DNA from: Chloroflexota bacterium
Lineage (GTDB): Bacteria; Chloroflexota; Dehalococcoidia; SHYB01; JACPQI01
Direction: 5' to 3'
DNA length: 6,989 nucleotides
NCBI GenBank assembly: GCA_016190545.1
Contig: JACPQI010000192.1
Location: forward strand, 1-6,989
Made by a program: the position numbers and the translations under genes. Shown here piece by piece: positions 1-5,214 of the stretch; position 1 is the stretch's first letter; each line of letters begins with the position of its first letter. A model generated the notes under the pieces. That model made no database searches and was not told the DNA's origin. It worked only from the letters and a program-made list of their open reading frames with translations.

Positions 1-972
1 GACTGGCAGAACTGGAAGGAGCCGATGGCCGTGGAGCCGCTGGCGGCGGGCCAGGACGCCAAGGCCGTCACGCGACTGCGGCCCGGCCACGCCGACTACC
101 CCGGCATCCTCAAGTACAACCAGAGCGACGTGCGCAACATCTTGGAGCGGGCCAGCGCCCGAGAGACAGCGGCCCGCGTGGCGGTGGGAGGCGTGGCGAA
201 GCGCCTGCTGGAGGAGTTCGGCATGGCGGTCCGCTCCCAGGTGCTTTCGATAGGCGATATCGCCGTCGAGTCTGCGGGGCCGGGAACGGACTGGGACCGG
301 GTGGAGCAATCGCCGGTGCGGTGCGCCGACCCCGCCGCTGAAGCGAAGATGATCGAGGCCATCGACAAAGCTAAGGAAGCTGGCGATACCCTGGGCGGCA
401 TCTTTGAGGTCATTGCCATTGGCATGCCGGTGGGCTTGGGCAGCCACATCCACTGGGACCGCAAGCTGGATGGGCGTATCGCCCAGGCCTTCATGAGCAT
501 CCACGCCGTCAAGGGCGTGGAGATAGGCCCTGGGTTCGCCAACACGCGGCTGCGCGGCTCTGCCGTCCATGATGTGCTGGAGCGAGCGCCCGCAAATTCG
601 CCGTGGCCGTTCAGCCACAAGAGCAACCGGGCTGGCGGCCTGGAGGGCGGCATGTCCAACGGGGAACCGATTGTGGTGCGGGCCGCCGTCAAGCCCATCT
701 CCACCCTAAGCAAGCCTCTGCCGTCAGTGGACCTGGTCACCGGCGATGCGGTGCAGGCCCATTACGAACGCAGCGATGTATGTCAGGTGCCGCCGGGCTG
801 TGTGGTGGGCGAGGCGATGCTGGCGATTGTGCTGGCGGGGGCGTTCCTGGAGAAGTTCGGCGGCGACCACCTGGAAGAGACGAAGCGCAACTATCAGAGC
901 TATGTGAAGTCGTTGCGGCGGCGGCGCGGTCCGCCTACGGCGGGCGATGAGCGCCCGCCGGACGACGCCTAG
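1..972 (+). CDS. aroC: Chorismate synthase, 5'-truncated by the window edge
   Basis: Converts 5-enolpyruvylshikimate-3-phosphate to chorismate with reduced FMN, the last step of the shikimate pathway in the cytoplasm. The reading frame is open from base 1. The first visible residues (DWQNW) match the family's NRDWxNW region, so roughly 80 N-terminal residues lie upstream; 323 residues are visible. Family hallmarks follow in order: RPGHADYPG (about residues 27-35 of the fragment), the second family signature with ERASARET (about 50-57), the FMN/substrate-binding block FSHKSNRAGGLEGGMSNGEP (about 199-218) and the C-terminal ERSDVCQVPPG...VVGEAM signature (about 254-271). The last ~18 residues are an Arg/Pro/Asp-rich tail not expected to be part of the fold. 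The gene ends just upstream of aroKB and is likely co-transcribed with it. An ATG at 25 is internal, not the true start. Identification is certain; only the N-terminus is unknown. Confidence 0.97.
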   Translation, partial: DWQNWKEPMAVEPLAAGQDAKAVTRLRPGHADYPGILKYNQSDVRNILERASARETAARVAVGGVAKRLLEEFGMAVRSQVLSIGDIAVESAGPGTDWDRVEQSPVRCADPAAEAKMIEAIDKAKEAGDTLGGIFEVIAIGMPVGLGSHIHWDRKLDGRIAQAFMSIHAVKGVEIGPGFANTRLRGSAVHDVLERAPANSPWPFSHKSNRAGGLEGGMSNGEPIVVRAAVKPISTLSKPLPSVDLVTGDAVQAHYERSDVCQVPPGCVVGEAMLAIVLAGAFLEKFGGDHLEETKRNYQSYVKSLRRRRGPPTAGDERPPDDA

Positions 973-975
973 GCA

Positions 976-983
976 GGGAAAGG
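976..983 (+). promoter_or_regulatory. Ribosome binding site favouring the GTG start of aroKB
   Basis: The purine run GGGAAAGG lies 5 nt before GTG 989 and just after the aroC stop (970-972). It supports GTG 989 as the start rather than the in-frame ATG at 947, which lies inside aroC and has only a weak GC-rich purine stretch before it. The match to AGGAGG is partial. Confidence 0.5.
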
Positions 984-988
984 CAGTC

Positions 989-2710
989 GTGTCAGCAAAA
1001 GAGGTCATCTTCCTTGTCGGCTTCTCCACGTCGGGCAAGACTGTGGTGGGGAGGGAGGTCGCGCGGCGTCTGGGCTGGCGCTATGTGGACACGGATGAAG
1101 AGACCGTGGAACTGGCGGGCAAGAGCGTGTCGCGCATCTTCGCCGAGGACGGCGAGGAGGCCTTCCGCGCCTACGAGCGCTGGGCGCTCAAGCGGTTCGC
1201 CGGCTCCAGCCGGCTGGTGGTCGCTACCGGCGGCGGCGCGGTCCTGCACCTGGAGAACCGCCAGATCATGCTGGACAACGGCGTGGTCATTTGCCTGGAG
1301 GCGCGGCCAGAGACCCTCTACGCTCGGCTGAAGAAGGAGCTGAAGGCCCACCCAGAACGGGAGCGGCCCCTCCTCAAGAGCGAAGACCCGCTGGCGCGCA
1401 TCCGCTCGCTGAAGGAGTACCGGCAGCCGCACTACGCACTCGCCGACTGGACCGTCCACACGGACGATTTGCGGCCGGAAGAGGTGGCGCGGGAGGTCAT
1501 CCGGGGCTGGCGTTATGCCGCCCGCCGCCATGCCCATCCATCGACGCGGCCGCAGGAAGAAGAGCCGCGCAGCAGAGTCCGCCTGGCCCCCTCCGTGCTG
1601 GTGCGGACCTCGTCCGCCTTCTACCCCGTATACGTGGGCTGGGACATTATGGGCGAACTCGGCTCTGTGATGCGGGATACGGGCCTGGGCCCGGTAGCCT
1701 ATGTCATCAGCGACAGCATGGTGTTCAAGTACCACGGCGCCAAGGTCATGGAGTCGATTGAAAACGCCGGGTTCGCTGTGGACTTTTATGACATTGAGCC
1801 GGGCGAGGCCAGCAAGACCTTGAAGACCGCCGCCCAAATCTATAACTGGCTCGTGAAGCACCGCGCCGAACGTAGCCACATCATTGTGGCGCTGGGTGGT
1901 GGTGTAGTGGGGGACCTGGCGGGCTTCGTGGCAGCCACCTTCCTGCGAGGCATGGCCCTGGTGCACGTGCCTACCACGCTCCTCTCCATGGTGGACTCCT
2001 CGATCGGCGGCAAGGCAGCGGTGGACCATCGAGAGGCGAAGAACCTCATCGGGGCTTTCCACCAGCCGGCCCTGGTCTTCTCTGACGTCTCGACGCTCAA
2101 GACGCTGCCGGAGCGCGAATTGCGGTCCGGCTGGGCGGAGACGGTCAAGCACGCCCTCATTGCGGACGAGGAGTTCTGTCGCTTCCTGGAAGAGGAGACG
2201 GACTCGCTGCTGAAGCTGGAGCAGGGCAGTATGGTGGAGGCGGTGTGGCGCAGCGTGGCCATTAAGGCCCAGGTGGTGAGCGAGGACGAAAAAGAGTTGA
2301 GCGGGCGCCGCACTATCCTCAATTACGGCCATACCATCGCTCATGGCCTGGAGGCGGCCACTAGTTATGGACAACTCCTTCACGGCGAGGCGGTGTCCAT
2401 CGGCATGATGGGCGCGGCCCGCATCGGGCGGCTGGTGGGCGTAACGCCGCAGAAGCTGGTCGTCCGACAACGGGCGCTGCTGAAGAAGTTCGGGTTGCCC
2501 CTGCACATCGCGGATGTGGACCTGCACGCGGTGCGGCGGGCCATTGAGCTGGACAAGAAGGTGAAGGGCCGCGCCGTGCGCTGGGTGTTGCTGGAAGGCG
2601 TGGGGCGGCCTGTGGTAACGGCGGATGTGCCGTCCCAGCCGGTGAGCCGCGTGCTCAAGAGCCTGGCGACGTCGCCTTCCTCCAACAGCAGCGCGTCGCC
2701 GGAGGAGTAG
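989..2710 (+). CDS. aroKB: Bifunctional shikimate kinase / 3-dehydroquinate synthase (AroK-AroB fusion)
   Basis: One 573-residue protein with two shikimate-pathway enzymes. Residues 1 to about 175 are shikimate kinase (ATP-dependent 3-phosphorylation of shikimate): Walker A GFSTSGKT (11-18), substrate-binding DTD (34-36), Arg60, GGG (81-83), lid Arg126 in RPLL and Arg145 in EYRQPHY. A charged, Pro/Arg-rich linker covers about 176-200. From about 203 on is 3-dehydroquinate synthase (DAHP to 3-dehydroquinate, NAD and Zn dependent): GGGVVGDLAGF (303-313), PTTLLSMVDSSIGGKAAVD (328-346) and Zn ligands Glu384, His448 in NYGHTIAHGLE, and His465 in LHGEA. Both active sites look complete. The last ~15 residues are a Ser-rich tail. 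The kinase begins a few residues before the P-loop, as usual, when GTG 989 is the start; an in-frame ATG at 947 would add 14 residues and overlap aroC by 26 nt. Similar AroKB fusions are known, for example in Thermotoga. It probably shares a transcript with aroC. Confidence 0.96.
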   Translation: MSAKEVIFLVGFSTSGKTVVGREVARRLGWRYVDTDEETVELAGKSVSRIFAEDGEEAFRAYERWALKRFAGSSRLVVATGGGAVLHLENRQIMLDNGVVICLEARPETLYARLKKELKAHPERERPLLKSEDPLARIRSLKEYRQPHYALADWTVHTDDLRPEEVAREVIRGWRYAARRHAHPSTRPQEEEPRSRVRLAPSVLVRTSSAFYPVYVGWDIMGELGSVMRDTGLGPVAYVISDSMVFKYHGAKVMESIENAGFAVDFYDIEPGEASKTLKTAAQIYNWLVKHRAERSHIIVALGGGVVGDLAGFVAATFLRGMALVHVPTTLLSMVDSSIGGKAAVDHREAKNLIGAFHQPALVFSDVSTLKTLPERELRSGWAETVKHALIADEEFCRFLEEETDSLLKLEQGSMVEAVWRSVAIKAQVVSEDEKELSGRRTILNYGHTIAHGLEAATSYGQLLHGEAVSIGMMGAARIGRLVGVTPQKLVVRQRALLKKFGLPLHIADVDLHAVRRAIELDKKVKGRAVRWVLLEGVGRPVVTADVPSQPVSRVLKSLATSPSSNSSASPEE

Positions 2711-2723
2711 GCAGGCGGTCTGT

Positions 2724-2740
2724 GGGCAGCGTACCTGCCC
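2724..2740. terminator. Small GC-rich hairpin between convergent aroKB and cupin genes
   Basis: A perfect 6-bp stem, GGGCAG/CTGCCC, has a 5-nt CGTAC loop. It starts 13 nt after the aroKB stop and sits before the end of the convergent cupin gene. The position fits termination of either transcript, but there is no T tract on either side, so an intrinsic terminator is not proven. Its right arm overlaps the degenerate palindromic repeat at 2734-2754. Confidence 0.35.
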
Positions 2741-2754
2741 GTTCGTGGTGAGCC
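2734..2754 (+). repeat. Degenerate partial copy of the palindromic repeat seen at 3281-3318
   Basis: Bases 2734-2749 match 3282-3297 at 15 of 16 positions in direct orientation. Bases 2740-2754 match the reverse complement of 3304-3318 at 14 of 15. Both matches hold because the element is palindromic. The right half of the palindrome is not recognisable after 2754, so this copy is decayed or truncated. It lies between the aroKB stop and the cupin stop. Confidence 0.6.
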
Positions 2755-2771
2755 GAGTTGCCGAAGCTTGC

Positions 2772-3128
2772 CTAGCGCTTCGCGTAAGTAGTAGCGCCAC
2801 CCCAGTCGATCAGCACAACGGGTTCGTTACCCACGACCCACGCGTCATGCCCAGGGGGGACAAAGGACACCTCTCCTGGCCCCACTTCATGCTCGGTGCC
2901 GTCGGACATCCGGACGCGGAGCCGACCAGAGATGTGGTAGGCGAAGTGGGTGGTCTCACAAAGCTGGGTCTTGGCGATGGGCTTGACGTGCTGCGACCAC
3001 TTCCACCCGGGCTGGAGTGTGAGGCGGCCAACGGTGCCCCCTGCGACCTTGACCACTTCTGCCTTCCCTTTCTCGAAGGTCCTTGCCTCGTCGGGTTTGC
3101 CCATATCCTTTCGCTCTACGGTTGCCAT
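2772..3128 (-). CDS. Small single-domain cupin protein
   Basis: A 118-residue protein forming one cupin (RmlC-like) beta barrel. It shows PGWKWSQHVKPIAKT (40-54), then HFAYHISGRLRVRMSDGTE (61-79) and EVGPGEVSFVPPGHDAWVVG (81-100), in which VGPGE and VPPGHDAW are typical cupin motif-2 elements. Candidate metal ligands are His47, His61 or His65, and His94. The classical HxH of motif 1 is missing, so metal binding is possible but unproven. I recognise the GWKWSxHVKPIA-type subfamily from bacterial proteins of unknown function; substrate and role cannot be told from sequence. The start at 3128 is chosen because a strong ribosome binding site precedes it; the frame stays open to an ATG at 3227, but those 33 extra residues are not cupin-like and would cover the leader. 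The gene has its own promoter and is convergent with aroKB. Confidence 0.88.
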   Translation of the reverse strand: MATVERKDMGKPDEARTFEKGKAEVVKVAGGTVGRLTLQPGWKWSQHVKPIAKTQLCETTHFAYHISGRLRVRMSDGTEHEVGPGEVSFVPPGHDAWVVGNEPVVLIDWGGATTYAKR

Positions 3129-3137
3129 CTCTACAGT

Positions 3138-3145
3138 CCTCCTTT
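3138..3145 (-). promoter_or_regulatory. Ribosome binding site of the cupin gene
   Basis: Read on the minus strand, AAAGGAGG lies 9 nt before ATG 3128. This near-perfect Shine-Dalgarno sequence fixes the start and argues against the upstream in-frame ATG at 3227. Confidence 0.85.
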
Positions 3146-3216
3146 CATAGCCGGTGGGAGTTCCACATGTCAACCCAGCCCAAGCGCACGACCAGGTCCT
3201 GCCGCCCTGCGCACGT

Positions 3217-3246
3217 ATAATAGGCATCTGTCTTCGTGGTTGTCAA
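3217..3246 (-). promoter_or_regulatory. Sigma-70-type promoter for the cupin gene
   Basis: On the minus strand a perfect -35 box TTGACA (3241-3246) is followed after 18 nt by TATTAT (3217-3222), 5 of 6 to the -10 consensus. Transcription would start near 3210, giving a leader of about 80 nt before ATG 3128. This is the best promoter match in the window. A second TTGACA (3168-3173) also sits in the leader, but its paired -10 would place the start on top of the ribosome binding site. Confidence 0.7.
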
Positions 3247-3280
3247 TCCTGCAGCCCCGTCCAGAAGCAATGCAGGTATT

Positions 3281-3318
3281 GCCTGTCCGTTCGTGGTTCG
3301 ACAGGCTCATCACGAACG
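3281..3318. repeat. REP-like palindromic element with interleaved inverted repeats
   Basis: Two inverted repeats interlock in the order A-B-A'-B'. A is GCCTGTC (3281-3287) pairing with GACAGGC (3300-3306). B is CGTTCGTGGT (3288-3297) pairing with ATCACGAACG (3309-3318), 10 pairs including one G-T. The two hairpins share space and are probably alternatives. A decayed copy lies at 2734-2754 on the other side of the cupin gene. Dispersed palindromes with a TTCGTGGTTCGACAGGCTCA-like core resemble intergenic repeats I recall from several environmental bacterial genomes; that resemblance is from memory. It lies upstream of the cupin promoter and downstream of the ynfA-like gene, so it could also stabilise or end that transcript. 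Confidence 0.65.
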
Positions 3319-3372
3319 ACGCCCTCCACTCCTGATAGTGGCTCCTCCCCACTCCTGGCGCCGAGGTAGGTT

Positions 3373-3385
3373 TGACAATTTGTCA
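3373..3385. repeat. Short perfect inverted repeat downstream of the YnfA-like gene
   Basis: TGACAA and TTGTCA are separated by a single T, in a locally AT-rich patch 20 nt beyond the stop of the minus-strand YnfA-like gene. The shape is that of a small operator half-site pair, but no gene on either strand starts next to it, so its role is unknown and it may be chance. Confidence 0.3.
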
Positions 3386-3405
3386 TGGGGAATCATGCAG
3401 CCTAC

Positions 3406-3738
3406 TCAGCCTCTCGGGGCCCACATGATCAAGCTGACTCCTGCAATCACAACCCCTGCACCCACCACATCAAAAAGGTCAGGGCGGTGTCCATCGAGCC
3501 CCCACCCCCAAAGAAGCGACATCACGACGAAGACCCCTCCATAGGCGGCATAGACCCGGCCAAAATGCGGCGTTTGCAGGGTTGGCAGGACCCCGTAAGA
3601 GAACAAGATAGGCACAGCAGCAAGCGCAAAAAGGAAGGACTTGTTCTCGCGTAGCCAGAGCCAGACGAGATACCCTCCGCCAATTTCAGCCAGTCCAGCA
3701 GCCACAAAGAGGGCTATTGATCTTGCCACGTCAGTCAT
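3406..3738 (-). CDS. ynfA: UPF0060 / YnfA family small inner-membrane protein
   Basis: A 110-residue, four-helix membrane protein of the UPF0060 family, whose E. coli member YnfA is about the same length. Helices cover about 6-29, 34-54, 62-80 and 88-106. The family signature [13 protein letters not shown] (59-71) is intact, as is Glu18 in [17 protein letters not shown], in the position equivalent to the membrane-buried Glu of small multidrug resistance transporters such as EmrE. Family knowledge: YnfA resembles SMR transporters and has been reported as a drug efflux protein in Shigella; a transport role here is inference. The start at 3738 is chosen because AAAGGAG precedes it by 6 nt and the protein then has the family's length; the frame runs on to an ATG at 3804, but those 22 residues are not family-like. 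It is divergent from the 3915 gene. Confidence 0.93.
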   Translation of the reverse strand: MTDVARSIALFVAAGLAEIGGGYLVWLWLRENKSFLFALAAVPILFSYGVLPTLQTPHFGRVYAAYGGVFVVMSLLWGWGLDGHRPDLFDVVGAGVVIAGVSLIMWAPRG

Positions 3739-3744
3739 AGGCGT

Positions 3745-3751
3745 CTCCTTT
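3745..3751 (-). promoter_or_regulatory. Ribosome binding site of the YnfA-like gene
   Basis: AAAGGAG on the minus strand lies 6 nt before ATG 3738. It decides between this start and the in-frame ATGs at 3804 and 3795. Confidence 0.8.
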
Positions 3752-3857
3752 CTGGCCCTCGGTATCCCACGGTAAAGGCACACCAGCGCGCTCATATAGT
3801 TCAAATCGTAGTGTACCCGCTATATTGCCCCGCTACCCCGACTCCTCGATCATCCGT

Positions 3858-3886
3858 TTGCCCCTCTTTGAAGACGGTGTTACACT
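3858..3886 (+). promoter_or_regulatory. Possible promoter for the TIGR03086-like gene
   Basis: TTGCCC (3858-3863) and TACACT (3881-3886) are separated by 17 nt, each 4 of 6 to consensus. Transcription would start near 3893, leaving a short leader with the ribosome binding site AGGGAGGTG (3902-3910) before GTG 3915. No convincing matching promoter for the divergent YnfA-like gene was found in this 176-nt spacer, although it has several TA-rich patches around 3794-3826. Confidence 0.4.
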
Positions 3887-3914
3887 ACTCTGATTTCATA
3901 AAGGGAGGTGTCCT

Positions 3915-4472
3915 GTGACACAACAGGCTGTAACTAACCCGGTAGCGCTCTTCGAAACGGCGACGAAGCACGCGCGGAAAGTCATGACCGCCGTCAAGCC
4001 GGACCAACTGGCGAAGCCCACGCCGTGCGCTGAGTGGAATGTCCAGCAACTTATGAGTCATCTGGTCGATGCCACAGCCTACATCACGCACATCCTGAGC
4101 GGCCAGCCGGAGCAGGCACCGTCCGGCAACAGCCCGGTGGAGCGGTTTGACGCTGGCGCGGCCTCAGTGCTCAAGGAAGCGCGGCGCCCCGGCGCCCTGG
4201 AGAAAACGGTAAAGGGGCCTATGGGAGAGATGCCGGGCTCGGCGGCGCTTATGATGGGCCTGGGCGATATTGTGGTCCATGGTTGGGACGTAGCCAAGGC
4301 CACCGGCCAGGACACCCGGATTGATCCCCAACTGGTCCAGACATGCCTGAGCTTTTACACTCAAGCCCTGCCGCCTACCGGCATCCCAGGCGCCTTTAGT
4401 CCCCCTGCCCAAGTGCCAGCCAACGCTAGCCCCCAGGACAGGCTCATCGCCGCCACAGGCCGCAGGCCCTAG
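3915..4472 (+). CDS. TIGR03086-like metal-binding protein (maleylpyruvate isomerase N-terminal / DinB-type fold)
   Basis: A 185-residue helical-bundle protein of the DinB/MDMPI superfamily, best matching the TIGR03086 type. The N-terminal signature TPCAEWNVQQLMSHLVD (36-52) carries the first likely metal ligand, His49. The third-helix motif GDIVVHGWDVAKATGQD (117-133) gives His122 and Asp125. The closing SPQDRLIAATGRRP is the family's usual C-terminal end. Characterised relatives are mycothiol- or other thiol-dependent enzymes with a divalent metal on a His/Glu-Asp/His site; the substrate of this subfamily is generally unknown and cannot be told here. The GTG start is supported by AGGGAGGTG 4 nt upstream; the next in-frame ATG is at codon 24, inside the first helix. 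The gene stands alone, divergent from ynfA and ending at a strong hairpin. Confidence 0.9.
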   Translation: MTQQAVTNPVALFETATKHARKVMTAVKPDQLAKPTPCAEWNVQQLMSHLVDATAYITHILSGQPEQAPSGNSPVERFDAGAASVLKEARRPGALEKTVKGPMGEMPGSAALMMGLGDIVVHGWDVAKATGQDTRIDPQLVQTCLSFYTQALPPTGIPGAFSPPAQVPANASPQDRLIAATGRRP

Positions 4473-4512
4473 CTGGCACAGACTCGCCCTATCGCAAAGA
4501 CCTTAGACATAG

Positions 4513-4546
4513 CAGAGCGCCCCGTTGACCGAATCGGGGCGCTCTG
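4513..4546. terminator. Strong hairpin between convergent genes, likely bidirectional terminator
   Basis: A perfect 12-bp stem, CAGAGCGCCCCG (4513-4524) with CGGGGCGCTCTG (4535-4546), encloses a 10-nt loop. It lies 40 nt after the stop of the plus-strand gene and 17 nt after the stop of the minus-strand operon. Downstream bases on the plus strand are moderately T-rich (GTGTTGCTTT); on the minus strand the T content is weaker. Position and stem strength make termination of both transcripts likely. Confidence 0.8.
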
Positions 4547-4563
4547 GTGTTGCTTTGGCGAGG

Positions 4564-5205
4564 CTATTTGACGGGCGTTTCCAATACCACCACCTGCATC
4601 TCGTTGGGCAGGTTGGACATAGTGATGGTGTACTTGGGCTGGGTCGTGGGAGTCTTGACGCCCATCTCCTTGAGAAAGCCGTCGATGGGGTCCAGGGCTG
4701 CCTTGGTGGCCTTGCTCTTGTAGCCCATGGGGATGACCACGTTGGGCTCGATGAGCCGCACGATTTCGGCGGCTTGCTTGGCCTCCAGGGAGCCGTGGCC
4801 GCCCACCGGCGCCATCAGGGTGTGCACCCTGCCAAGCTCGGCTGCCTCTTTCTCCGTGGGCACATGGGCCAGGGCGCCCAGATGGCAGAGCCGCATGTCG
4901 TCCATCTCGAACAGGTAGACGACGTTGCGCAGCGGTGCGTCGACATCCTTAAGAGACGATGGAAAGATGAGGCCGGTGACAGTCACACCGGCGACCTCGT
5001 ACTCGCCCGGGCGGCGCAGGACGCGACGGGCCTGCCCGACGGCCGCCGCACAGTTATGGGCCGGCGTCTCCATACTTACGGTCACAATGTCCGCCGTCGG
5101 GTTGCCCAGGGCAGGTCCGATGGAGGCGTCGTACGGGTCCGTGACCACGGACGCCGTCTTGCCCTTCAGTCGGAAGCAGCTATGGCCGAGCCAGGTTATC
5201 TCCAT
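4564..5205 (-). CDS. MBL-fold protein related to UlaG-type hydrolases, metal site largely lost (probable pseudoenzyme)
   Basis: A 213-residue protein with the metallo-beta-lactamase fold of the small UlaG-like group. Fold signatures are clear: EITWLGHSCFRLKG (2-15), TDPYD (22-26), GEYEVAGVTVTGL (67-79), CHLGALAHVPT (107-117), APVGGHGSL (132-140) and EPNVVIPMGYK (153-163). Active relatives read SHxHxDHN, HLGD and PMHYK at the metal site. Here these are SMETPAHN (44-51), HLGA and PMGYK: two His and the Asp of HxHxDH, the Asp of HLGD and the His of PMHY are all replaced, leaving His50 and His108, with His8 intact in the WLGHS motif. The reading frame is intact, so this is not a decaying pseudogene in the usual sense. 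The start ATG lies 9 nt after the bioY stop with no clear ribosome binding site, so translation is probably coupled to bioY. A non-catalytic or altered function is inference. Confidence 0.88.
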   Translation of the reverse strand: MEITWLGHSCFRLKGKTASVVTDPYDASIGPALGNPTADIVTVSMETPAHNCAAAVGQARRVLRRPGEYEVAGVTVTGLIFPSSLKDVDAPLRNVVYLFEMDDMRLCHLGALAHVPTEKEAAELGRVHTLMAPVGGHGSLEAKQAAEIVRLIEPNVVIPMGYKSKATKAALDPIDGFLKEMGVKTPTTQPKYTITMSNLPNEMQVVVLETPVK

Positions 5206-5214
5206 AGCGCGCGT

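Noticed and set aside
96..740. A 214-codon open frame antisense to aroC
   Set aside because: Low-complexity Ser/Arg/Pro-rich shadow of a conserved gene, with no domain features.
947..991. ATG 947 as the start of aroKB
   Set aside because: It would add 14 basic residues before the kinase fold, overlaps aroC by 26 nt and lacks a good ribosome binding site. GTG 989 is better, though the choice is not fully settled.
992..2800. A 602-codon open frame antisense to aroKB
   Set aside because: It is a GC-skewed mirror of the aroKB frame, is rich in Arg, His, Gln and Leu with no recognisable domain, and aroKB on the other strand is unmistakable.
3151..3173. Second promoter for the cupin: TTGACA at 3168-3173 with TATGAA 18 nt downstream on the minus strand
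   Set aside because: The -10 match is only 4 of 6, and transcription would start within or after the ribosome binding site, leaving no usable leader.
2745..3335. A 196-codon plus-strand open frame over the cupin gene
   Set aside because: It has no ribosome binding site or family features, and the minus-strand cupin has a clear domain, ribosome binding site and promoter.
3170..3352. A 60-codon minus-strand open frame upstream of the cupin
   Set aside because: It runs across the cupin promoter and the palindromic repeat. Its middle is simply the translated repeat, and no ribosome binding site or homology is evident.
3739..3914. A minus-strand promoter for the YnfA-like gene in the divergent spacer
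   Set aside because: TATATG and TACACT patches exist, but none has an acceptable -35 box at 16-18 nt, so I do not call one.
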